Shown one piece after another: positions 1-5,241 of a stretch of 6,533 nucleotides of DNA (within the stretch, counting starts at the first letter, position 1; every line of letters starts with the position of its first letter). This DNA is from an uncultured Eubacteriales bacterium. GTDB lineage: Bacteria; Bacillota; Clostridia; Peptostreptococcales; Anaerovoracaceae. The notes under the pieces were generated by a model that saw nothing but the letters and a program-made list of their open reading frames with translations, was not told the DNA's origin and searched no databases. The stretch lies in NCBI GenBank assembly GCA_902803185.1, contig CADCOV010000019.1, forward strand, positions 1 through 6,533, given 5' to 3'. The position numbers and the translations under genes were made by a program.

Positions 1-1876
1 GGCGCTGTTCCAGACCGGCGTCACCAAGAAGCAGGGCAGGGTCGAGGACGGCAACACCGTGTCCGACTACGACAAGATGGAGATCGAAAAAGGATATTCG
101 ATCAACACGACGATCGTTCCGATCGAGTGGAAGGGCACCAAGATCAATTTCATCGACACGCCGGGATTCTTCGACTTTGTCGGTGAAGTGAACGCAGCCC
201 TTCGTGCGGCGGGCGCCGCGGTGATCATGATGGACGCCGGCTCCGGCATCCAGGTCGGCACCGAGCAGGCCTGGAAGGCCTGCGAGCGTTACAGCACGCC
301 GAGAGTCTTCGTCATCGACAAGAGAGATAAGGATGAGTTCGATTTCGACGCCACCGTCGAGGCGCTCCGCGACAAGTTCGGCACCAAGGTCGTCGCGCTG
401 CCTTGGCCGCTGACCGGCGACATCGACGATGATCTGATGGAAGCCATCGCCGAGACCGACGACGAACTCATGGAGAAATATTTCGAGGGTGAGGAGTTCA
501 CCGACGAGGAGATCAAGAAGGGCCTCGCCACCGGTATCGCCTCCGGCAGCCTCGTTCCGGTCTGCACCACCCTGTTCCAGGCGGGCCAGAAGGTCGACGG
601 CATCCTGGATATGCTGGTCGGCTGCACCCCGGCGCCGCTGGAGCACGCACCGTACAAGGCCGTGAACGACAAGGGCGAAGAGATCGAAGTCAAGCCGACC
701 AAGGAAGGCCCGATGTCTGCCTTCGTCTTCAAGACCATCGTCGACCCGTTCGTCGGCAAGATCTCCATCATGAAGGTCGTCAGCGGCAAGATCGTGTCCG
801 GCGCCGACGTCTACAACGACAGAGCGGGCAAGCCGGAGCGTCTCGGCAAGCTGTTCGCCCTGAGAGGCAAGGAGCAGATCGAGGTCGGTTCCGCTGAGGC
901 GGGCGACATCGTAGCGGTCGCGAAGCTGCAGTACACCATGTCCGGAGACACCCTCTGCGACAAGGCCCAGGTGGTCAGATACCAGGGCGTCGACGTCCCG
1001 TCCCCGACCTACTACATCGCCATCGAAGCGACCGATAAGAACGACGAAGAGAAGATGGGCACCGGCCTCACCAGACTGAAGGAAGAGGATCCGTCCATCG
1101 TCATCGAGAGAAACGCTGAGACCCAGCAGACCCTGCTGGGCGGCCAGGGCGATATCCAGCTGGGCATCATCCTCGCCAAGCTGAAGGACAGATTCGGCGT
1201 CTCCGTCAAGACGGTCCCGCAGAAGATCGCTTACAGAGAGACCATCAAGGGCACCTCTGACGTCCAGGGCAAGCACAAGAAGCAGTCCGGCGGCGCCGGC
1301 CAGTACGGCGACGTCCACATCCGCTTCTCCCCATCCGATCAGGAGTTCGAATTCGCCGAGGAACTGTTCGGCGGTTCCGTTCCGAAGAACTATGTACCGG
1401 CGGTCGAGAAGGGCCTGCTCGAGTGCATGGCCAAGGGCCCTCTGGCCGGCTGCAAGGTCGTGAACGTCAAGGCCGTCCTCTACGATGGTTCCTATCACGA
1501 AGTCGACTCCAACGAAGTCTCCTTCAAGATCGCCGCTTCCCTGGCCTTCAAGAAGGGCATCGTCGAGGCGAAGCCGTGCCTCCTCGAGCCGATCATGCAC
1601 GTGGAGATCACCGTGCCGGATGAGTACATGGGCGACGTCATGGGCGACATGAACAAGCGCAGAGGCAAGATCCTCGGCATGGAGCCGATCGAAGGCGGCG
1701 GACAGAAGCTGGTCGCCACCGCGCCGCAGGCCGAACTCTTCGACTACGCGCTGGCGCTCCGTTCCATGACCCAGGGCCGCGGACACTTCGAGATGAGCTT
1801 CGAGAGATATGACGAGCTGCCGAAGATCCTGGCCGACAAGGTCATCGCCAACTATCAGGCCGAGCAGAACAAGTAA
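1..1876 (+). CDS. Elongation factor G-like translational GTPase (5' partial), altered GTPase domain
   Basis: The first full codon is at 2, giving 624 residues to the TAA at 1874-1876; residue numbers below start there. The P-loop (G1) lies off the window. Switch I region is followed by G3 as DTPGFFDF (52-59), G4 position DKRD (106-109), domain II (about 236-315, starting GPMSAFVFK), domain III (about 335-405), domain IV (about 410-535, with SGGAGQYGDV and HEVDSNEVSFK) and domain V (about 537-610, with GDVMGDMNKRRGKILGM). EF-G moves tRNA and mRNA through the ribosome in the cytoplasm using GTP. The wording resembles the second, EF-G-like family of Firmicutes rather than main FusA, so a specialised factor is likely. 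Oddities: G3 His is Phe, G4 Asn is Asp, G5 reads CTTLF instead of CGSAF, and about 40 residues of G' are missing after LPWPL. The frame is open throughout, so it is not an obvious pseudogene. The ORF continues upstream of the internal GTG at 59, which is not the start. Arg codons are mostly AGA, unlike the minus-strand operon. Confidence 0.93.
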   Translation, partial: ALFQTGVTKKQGRVEDGNTVSDYDKMEIEKGYSINTTIVPIEWKGTKINFIDTPGFFDFVGEVNAALRAAGAAVIMMDAGSGIQVGTEQAWKACERYSTPRVFVIDKRDKDEFDFDATVEALRDKFGTKVVALPWPLTGDIDDDLMEAIAETDDELMEKYFEGEEFTDEEIKKGLATGIASGSLVPVCTTLFQAGQKVDGILDMLVGCTPAPLEHAPYKAVNDKGEEIEVKPTKEGPMSAFVFKTIVDPFVGKISIMKVVSGKIVSGADVYNDRAGKPERLGKLFALRGKEQIEVGSAEAGDIVAVAKLQYTMSGDTLCDKAQVVRYQGVDVPSPTYYIAIEATDKNDEEKMGTGLTRLKEEDPSIVIERNAETQQTLLGGQGDIQLGIILAKLKDRFGVSVKTVPQKIAYRETIKGTSDVQGKHKKQSGGAGQYGDVHIRFSPSDQEFEFAEELFGGSVPKNYVPAVEKGLLECMAKGPLAGCKVVNVKAVLYDGSYHEVDSNEVSFKIAASLAFKKGIVEAKPCLLEPIMHVEITVPDEYMGDVMGDMNKRRGKILGMEPIEGGGQKLVATAPQAELFDYALALRSMTQGRGHFEMSFERYDELPKILADKVIANYQAEQNK

Positions 1877-1891
1877 GACTATAACAACGAG

Positions 1892-1923
1892 AGGCCGCAG
1901 TGAAAGCTGCGGCCTTTTTATTT
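1892..1923 (+). terminator. Intrinsic terminator after the EF-G-like gene
   Basis: A perfect 9-bp stem (AGGCCGCAG at 1892-1900 with CTGCGGCCT at 1907-1915) encloses a 6-base loop and runs into TTTTTATTT. It begins 15 bases after the EF-G stop codon. This is a classic Rho-independent terminator on the plus strand. Confidence 0.92.
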
Positions 1924-1933
1924 CCTGTATGAG

Positions 1934-1943
1934 AAGGGAGGTG
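1934..1943 (+). promoter_or_regulatory. Ribosome binding site of the membrane protein gene
   Basis: AAGGGAGGTG lies 5 bases (measured from GGAGG) before the ATG at 1947, and 11 bases before a second in-frame ATG at 1953. It fixes the start to one of these two and excludes the longer open frame that begins inside the EF-G gene. It starts only 10 bases after the terminator T-tract ends. Confidence 0.75.
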
Positions 1944-1946
1944 CAG

Positions 1947-2435
1947 ATGCTCATGATGGAAAGAAGTCAGAGGGACCCGTCCCGCGAAAGAAGATGGATG
2001 CTTCTGGCGAGGGTATCCGGCGCGATCCTCGTCGCCGGCGTGATCTGCTATGCGTTGCTTTTCTTCTACGTCAACCGTACGCTTCCCCGGGACCAGGTCT
2101 ACGGGGATCCCGCACTGGTGGACAGCAGGCTTGCGCTGCGAGGTGCCGCCGAGAAGATCCTCGTGATATGCGTGGACGTCGGCCTGATTGGGGACATCCT
2201 TTTGCTTTGGAACCTCGTGAGGGCGGGAGCAGCCAACTGGCTGAAGAGGGTGCTCTCCTGCTATGTGATCCAGTTCGCGGGCGTATCCGCCGTCCTTTTG
2301 CTCTTTATGGTCATAGACAAAGAGTGGGCAAAGGACTATCGTTACTGGATCATGCAGATCGGACTGTATATGCTGGTACTGGCCGTCGTCGCGGCAGCGA
2401 CTTTCGCATGGACCAGGATCCGGCATAAGCGGTGA
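1947..2435 (+). CDS. Small four-helix membrane protein of unknown function
   Basis: This 162-residue protein is not recognised as a named family. It has a short basic N-terminus (RSQRDPSRERR) and four hydrophobic stretches at about residues 19-42, 70-90, 102-123 and 134-156, ending in a basic tail (RIRHKR). By the positive-inside rule both ends are probably cytoplasmic. The extracellular loop after helix 1 holds about 25 polar residues (NRTLPRDQVYGDPALVDS region). No catalytic motif, cysteine pair or signal peptidase site is seen. The start at 1947 follows a good ribosome binding site; 1953 or 1956 are possible alternatives. The gene sits between the EF-G terminator and the convergent hyp operon and has almost no room for its own promoter downstream of that terminator. 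Coding is supported by the ribosome binding site, the regular membrane topology and a following terminator; function is unknown. Confidence 0.8.
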   Translation: MLMMERSQRDPSRERRWMLLARVSGAILVAGVICYALLFFYVNRTLPRDQVYGDPALVDSRLALRGAAEKILVICVDVGLIGDILLLWNLVRAGAANWLKRVLSCYVIQFAGVSAVLLLFMVIDKEWAKDYRYWIMQIGLYMLVLAVVAAATFAWTRIRHKR

Positions 2436-2473
2436 GAACGGGAGGCTCGAGAAGAGAGCCTTCAGGATATCAG

Positions 2474-2502
2474 AAAGCCCCGCGCGCATGCGCAGGGCTT
2501 TT
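2474..2502. terminator. Shared, probably bidirectional terminator between convergent genes
   Basis: AAAGCCC (2474-2480) pairs with GGGCTTT (2495-2501). One mismatch follows, then an inner 4-bp GC stem with a GCAT loop. On the plus strand it ends in TTTT with a further T-run at 2511-2515. On the minus strand it ends in the weaker CTTTCT. It lies 39 bases after the membrane protein stop and 22 bases after the hypA stop, so it can serve both converging units, more strongly on the plus strand. Confidence 0.75.
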
Positions 2503-2523
2503 GTGCTGTCTTTTTCCGGCGGT

Positions 2524-2868
2524 TCACTCCGCCTCGATCTCCTTGATGATGCATTCGTTGCCCCGGAGGAGCCAGGTCTCGCCGGAGCCGCAGTACGGGC
2601 AGGTGCGGCCGTATTTCACGGTCTCGTATTCCCGCTTGCAGCTGTCGCACCAGGTGACGGCGGGCAGGGTCTCGATCTCCAGCTTCGCCTCCGTCAGGTA
2701 CGGGTGGCGGACCCGGAAGTAGTTCCAGGCGTCCTCGAAGAGGTCGGTCATGATGCCGGAGACCTCGCCGACCTGCAGGGTCACCCGCCAGATCTTCGTG
2801 AGTTTGTTTTCTTCCGCGGTCTGGTCAAGGGTCTTGGCCAGATGCAGGACGATCCCCATTTCGTGCAA
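2524..2868 (-). CDS. hypA: Nickel chaperone HypA (hydrogenase/urease nickel incorporation)
   Basis: This protein has 114 residues, the usual HypA length. HypA binds nickel and, with the GTPase HypB, delivers it to nickel enzymes such as [NiFe]-hydrogenase or, in some species, urease. The N-terminus MHEMGIV carries the nickel-binding His2 and neighbouring Glu3. A zinc ribbon is formed by Cys74, Cys77, Cys90 and Cys93 (CDSC and CPYC). The start codon is TTG at 2866-2868: it is the only start that keeps the MHE motif, and AAAGGAGA lies about 7 bases upstream. The next ATG, three codons in, would remove His2. It is the last gene of the minus-strand operon, 15 bases after the second hypB and just before a terminator. 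Its target enzyme is not in the window. Confidence 0.95.
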   Translation of the reverse strand: MHEMGIVLHLAKTLDQTAEENKLTKIWRVTLQVGEVSGIMTDLFEDAWNYFRVRHPYLTEAKLEIETLPAVTWCDSCKREYETVKYGRTCPYCGSGETWLLRGNECIIKEIEAE

Positions 2869-2874
2869 GGCGTG

Positions 2875-2882
2875 TCTCCTTT
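2875..2882 (-). promoter_or_regulatory. Ribosome binding site supporting the TTG start of hypA
   Basis: On the minus strand AAAGGAGA lies at 2882-2875, six to seven bases before TTG at 2868-2866. It supports initiation at TTG rather than at the ATG nine bases further in. Confidence 0.75.
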
Positions 2883-2883
2883 C

Positions 2884-3540
2884 TCAGCGGCGCCAGGCGG
2901 CGAGCCGCTCCCGGAGCCAGCCCTCCAGCGCTTCGCAGCCCTCGCCGGTCTTGGCGGAGAGCGGGAAGATGCGGATGGCAGGGTTCAGCTTCCGGACCCG
3001 CTCCTCACATTTCGCGAGGTCGAAGTTGAAGTACGGCAGGGCGTCGATCTTGGAGATCACCAGGGCGTCGCTCTCGCTGAACATCAAAGGGTACTTCAGC
3101 GGCTTGTCGTCCCCCTCCGGCACGGAGAGGATCATGAGCTTGAGCCCTGCGCCGGTGTCGTATTCCGCCGGGCAGATGAGGTTCCCCACGTTCTCCAGGA
3201 AGGCGATGTCCACGTCCTCACCGCCCAGCTCCCGGAAGGCGGCGGTGGTCATCCCGGCGTCCATGTGGCACATGCCGCTGGTGTGGACCTGGATGGCTTT
3301 GGCGCCCAGGGCCTCGATCCGCTCCGCGTCCACGGCGGATTCGATGTCCGCCTCCATGACGGCGATGCGGGTATCAGGCATATCTTTGATCAGCCGGGAG
3401 AGCAGGGTGGTCTTGCCCGCACCGGCGGAGCTCATCAGGTTGATCAGGAGCACGCCGGCTTCCCGGGTCTCCTTGCGGAGGGCTTCCGCGTCCAGGTCGT
3501 TGGAGGCGGTGACGGAAGCATTGAGTTCGATGACTTTCAT
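2884..3540 (-). CDS. hypB: Nickel insertion GTPase HypB, second tandem copy
   Basis: This 218-residue SIMIBI-class GTPase provides the GTP-driven step of nickel transfer with HypA. Visible motifs: P-loop SSAGAGKT (37-44), metal-site Cys91-His92 in GMCHMDA, ENVGN (116-120) followed by Cys123, G4 SKID (163-166) and G5 SAKTGEG (195-201). Cys91, His92 and Cys123 match the metal site of the HypB G-domain. The N-terminal CxxCGC nickel site of some HypBs and His-rich stretches are absent. The ATG at 3538-3540 overlaps the stop of the upstream hypB in an ATGA junction. AAGGAGG at 3554-3548 lies 7 bases upstream, so it has its own ribosome binding site and is probably translationally coupled. A hand alignment with the other copy gives roughly 60 percent identity over about 145 core residues. 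The termini differ most. Confidence 0.94.
   Translation of the reverse strand: MKVIELNASVTASNDLDAEALRKETREAGVLLINLMSSAGAGKTTLLSRLIKDMPDTRIAVMEADIESAVDAERIEALGAKAIQVHTSGMCHMDAGMTTAAFRELGGEDVDIAFLENVGNLICPAEYDTGAGLKLMILSVPEGDDKPLKYPLMFSESDALVISKIDALPYFNFDLAKCEERVRKLNPAIRIFPLSAKTGEGCEALEGWLRERLAAWRR
3078..3132. repeat. 55-base near-identical block shared by the two hypB genes, copy 1
   Basis: These 55 bases match 3752-3806 in direct orientation with a single difference (G at 3091, A at 3765). The block encodes the HypB segment ILSVPEGDDKPLKYPLMF; 17 of 18 codons are identical and the remaining one is a TAC/TAT tyrosine change. Confidence 0.9.
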
Positions 3541-4223
3541 TCAGCATCCTCCTTCCCGGCCTTGACTCTGGCGTCGATCCTGCGGACCAGCGCGTCGATG
3601 AGCGGCCCGAATCCCTCGTTCTGCAGGGCGCTGACAGGGTAGCACTCCTGTCCCGGATGCAGCGCGGCGGCCCGCTCTCTGGCGGCGGCGAGGTCGAAGT
3701 CGAAGATCGGCGCGGTGTCGATCTTGTTCACCACCAGCACGTCGGCGACGGTGAACATCAAAGGATACTTCAGCGGCTTGTCGTCCCCCTCCGGCACGGA
3801 GAGGATGGTGAGGCGGAGGTCCGCCCCCACGTCGAATTCCGCCGGGCAGACCAGGTTGCCCACGTTCTCCAGGATGATGAGGTCCAGGCCCTCGGTGCCG
3901 AGGCGCGCGAGGCCCCGGGCGGTCATGTCCGCATCCATGTGGCAGAGGCCGCCGGTGTGGAGCTGGATGACTTTGACGCCGGTCTCCGAGACGGTCCGGG
4001 CGTCCACGTCGGAGTCCGCGTCCGCCTCCATGACGCCGATGCGGTAGCGGTCCTTCAGGGCGTCGATCAGGCGGAGCAGGACCGAGGTCTTGCCGGCGCC
4101 CGGGGAGCCCATCAGGTTGATCAGATAGGTGCCCTGGGCGGCCATCGCGGCCCGCGTCTCCGCGGCGGCCCGGTCGTTGTCCGCCAGGACCCGTTCCTTG
4201 GTCTCAAATACTTCGAAATTCAT
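3537..4223 (-). CDS. hypB: Nickel insertion GTPase HypB, first tandem copy
   Basis: This 228-residue HypB is transcribed just before its paralogue. Motifs: P-loop GSPGAGKT (39-46), Cys94-His95 in GLCHMDA, ENVGN (119-123) with Cys126, a canonical G4 NKID (166-169) and a possible G5 SALQ (198-201). The metal-site residues Cys94, His95 and Cys126 are all present. No N-terminal CxxCGC motif or His-rich stretch is present. Its ATG at 4223-4221 overlaps the thioesterase stop as ATGA. AAGGAG lies 10 bases upstream (4239-4234) inside the thioesterase gene, so translation is probably coupled to the fatty-acyl genes. It keeps canonical G1 and G4 motifs where the second copy has SSAGAGKT and SKID, so the two may differ in nucleotide affinity or partner. 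HypB is clear; why there are two is unknown. Confidence 0.94.
   Translation of the reverse strand: MNFEVFETKERVLADNDRAAAETRAAMAAQGTYLINLMGSPGAGKTSVLLRLIDALKDRYRIGVMEADADSDVDARTVSETGVKVIQLHTGGLCHMDADMTARGLARLGTEGLDLIILENVGNLVCPAEFDVGADLRLTILSVPEGDDKPLKYPLMFTVADVLVVNKIDTAPIFDFDLAAARERAAALHPGQECYPVSALQNEGFGPLIDALVRRIDARVKAGKEDAE
3752..3806. repeat. 55-base near-identical block shared by the two hypB genes, copy 2
   Basis: This is the partner of 3078-3132, 674 bases away, with one mismatch. Flanking hypB sequence is clearly more diverged, including at synonymous sites. Confidence 0.9.
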
Positions 4224-4972
4224 CGGGAAAGTTCTCCTTCGTCGTTGGGATAGCGGAAGGACAGCCGGAAGACTTTTTTGTCCGTGCTGCCGGTGAGGGT
4301 CAGGAGGTCTTCGGCGAAGCTCCCCTCTACGGTGATGGTCTCGCCGCAGCGGGCCTCCGCCAGGTATTCCATCCGGATCTCCTGAGGCACCCGGCCCCGG
4401 AGCGCCTCAGGCATCAGGTCCTCCGCCAGGTCCGGATACCGGCTGTTGTTCATGTGGCCGTTCAGGTCCACCCAGCTGTAGGGGACCGTGAACGCCCTGG
4501 TGAAGGCGGCCGGCGCGTTCTTTGGCGGCAGCGGGAACCCGGCTTCCTCGCCGGTGACGAGGCCCGGGATCGAGATCTCTGCCTTCTTCGGGTCGATCAT
4601 TTTGCGGCTTTCCGCATCCATCAGGGTCCAGAAGGCGGAGGTCCTCAGGTACTCCGTCCCGTCCGGCGCAGTGAGGCGGCAATACCGGGGGAACATGGTG
4701 AAGCGGGTCTCTCCCGGCCAGGAGGTCAGGACCACCGGATCGTCATAGCCCGGCAGGGCGCGGATCTCGATGCGCTGCAGGCCCACGACCCACAGGAGCC
4801 CCCGGTCCAGGGTCTTCTCCCGTCCGGCGCCGAGCGCCTCCGTATGGGCGATGGCGGCCTCCTGGAGCATGGTGAAGAGCCGGCTGAGCCTCAGGCGGCG
4901 GAACATGTCCACGTCGGAGCTCAGCAGCTTGTATTCTTTGGTGTAGAGCAGTTCGCTCTTGGTGGCGGTCAT
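4220..4972 (-). CDS. Acyl-ACP thioesterase, FatA/FatB type
   Basis: This protein has 250 residues, typical of bacterial acyl-ACP thioesterases, which have two hotdog domains. It hydrolyses acyl-ACP to free acid and ACP in the cytoplasm. The N-terminal hotdog carries the helix around FTMLQEAAIAHTEALG (33-48). The C-terminal hotdog carries DLNGHMNNSRY (169-179), matching the DxNxHxxN catalytic signature with Asp169, Asn171 and His173. Glu206 in MEYLAEARCGE lies where plant enzymes have their catalytic Glu, as far as recall allows. Start: ATG at 4972-4970 with GGAGG 6 bases upstream. The open frame continues to 5191, but that part overlaps the ACP gene in another frame and has no homology-like content. 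It lies 14 bases after the ACP gene and overlaps hypB by ATGA. Chain-length preference cannot be read from sequence. Confidence 0.92.
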   Translation of the reverse strand: MTATKSELLYTKEYKLLSSDVDMFRRLRLSRLFTMLQEAAIAHTEALGAGREKTLDRGLLWVVGLQRIEIRALPGYDDPVVLTSWPGETRFTMFPRYCRLTAPDGTEYLRTSAFWTLMDAESRKMIDPKKAEISIPGLVTGEEAGFPLPPKNAPAAFTRAFTVPYSWVDLNGHMNNSRYPDLAEDLMPEALRGRVPQEIRMEYLAEARCGETITVEGSFAEDLLTLTGSTDKKVFRLSFRYPNDEGELSR

Positions 4973-4978
4973 GGCGTG

Positions 4979-4983
4979 CCTCC
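4979..4983 (-). promoter_or_regulatory. Ribosome binding site fixing the thioesterase start
   Basis: GGAGG on the minus strand lies 6 bases before ATG at 4972, in the short gap after the ACP stop (4989-4987). It supports the 250-residue protein over the longer open frame. Confidence 0.8.
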
Positions 4984-4986
4984 GGC

Positions 4987-5238
4987 TCAGGCCTTCGGCA
5001 GGCGCTTTTCGATGGCGGTGACCACGTCGCCCAGGGTGTAGAGCTTCTTCCACTGGCGGTCCGGGATCTTGACGCCGAACTGGGCCTCCAGCCGGCACAT
5101 GATCATGACGAAGCCCATGGAATCGATGGCGGTGTCGGTGTTGATGACGGTGTCGTCCGCCAATGCCGTGCCCTCCATATCCGGCACGCACTCGTAGATC
5201 ACGTCGATCGTCCTCTGTCTGATCTCATCTCTGGTCAT
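4987..5238 (-). CDS. Stand-alone acyl carrier protein
   Basis: This 83-residue protein has the four-helix carrier layout. It carries acyl groups as thioesters on a 4'-phosphopantetheine arm. The attachment serine is Ser40 in AIDSMGFV, the equivalent of the DSL motif of ACPs, with Met in place of Leu. Helix II continues as FVMIMCRLEAQFGVKIPD. The tail LGDVVTAIEKRLPKA is typical of helix IV. ATG at 5238-5236 lies 3 bases after the ligase stop, with GAGAGGG inside the end of the ligase gene as ribosome binding site. The sequence is less acidic than housekeeping AcpP, and it sits between an acyl ligase and a thioesterase. It is therefore probably a dedicated carrier for a secondary acyl pathway rather than the main fatty-acid ACP. 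A separate phosphopantetheinyl transferase is needed and is not seen here. Confidence 0.9.
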   Translation of the reverse strand: MTRDEIRQRTIDVIYECVPDMEGTALADDTVINTDTAIDSMGFVMIMCRLEAQFGVKIPDRQWKKLYTLGDVVTAIEKRLPKA

Positions 5239-5241
5239 GGT

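Noticed and set aside
1809..1946. N-terminal extension of the membrane protein into the EF-G gene
   Set aside because: It would read through the EF-G 3' end and the terminator hairpin; the ribosome binding site at 1934-1943 marks the real start.
2443..2461. 6-bp inverted repeat AGGCTC/GAGCCT
   Set aside because: It is short, has a 7-base loop and no T-tract. The stronger hairpin at 2474-2502 explains termination.
1842..2489. Minus-strand open frame of 215 codons opposite the membrane protein
   Set aside because: The plus-strand frame has a ribosome binding site, a regular four-helix pattern and a terminator. The antisense frame starts beyond that terminator and has no motif.
3409..3432. Loss of the first P-loop glycine in the second HypB (SSAGAGKT)
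   Set aside because: As far as I recall, many functional HypBs begin the P-loop with SSPG, so on its own this is not evidence of inactivation.
2488..3642. Long plus-strand open frame (384 codons) across hypA and hypB
   Set aside because: It is antisense to clearly conserved hypA and hypB, its translation is low-complexity with no motif, and GC-rich codon structure readily leaves the opposite strand open.
3657..4253. Plus-strand open frame opposite the first hypB, and similar ones at 4454-5041 and 5237-5653
   Set aside because: They lie wholly or mostly opposite strongly conserved genes and have compositionally biased translations.
4973..5191. N-terminal extension of the thioesterase
   Set aside because: It is His/Arg-rich, overlaps the ACP gene in another frame, and a good ribosome binding site sits directly before ATG 4972.
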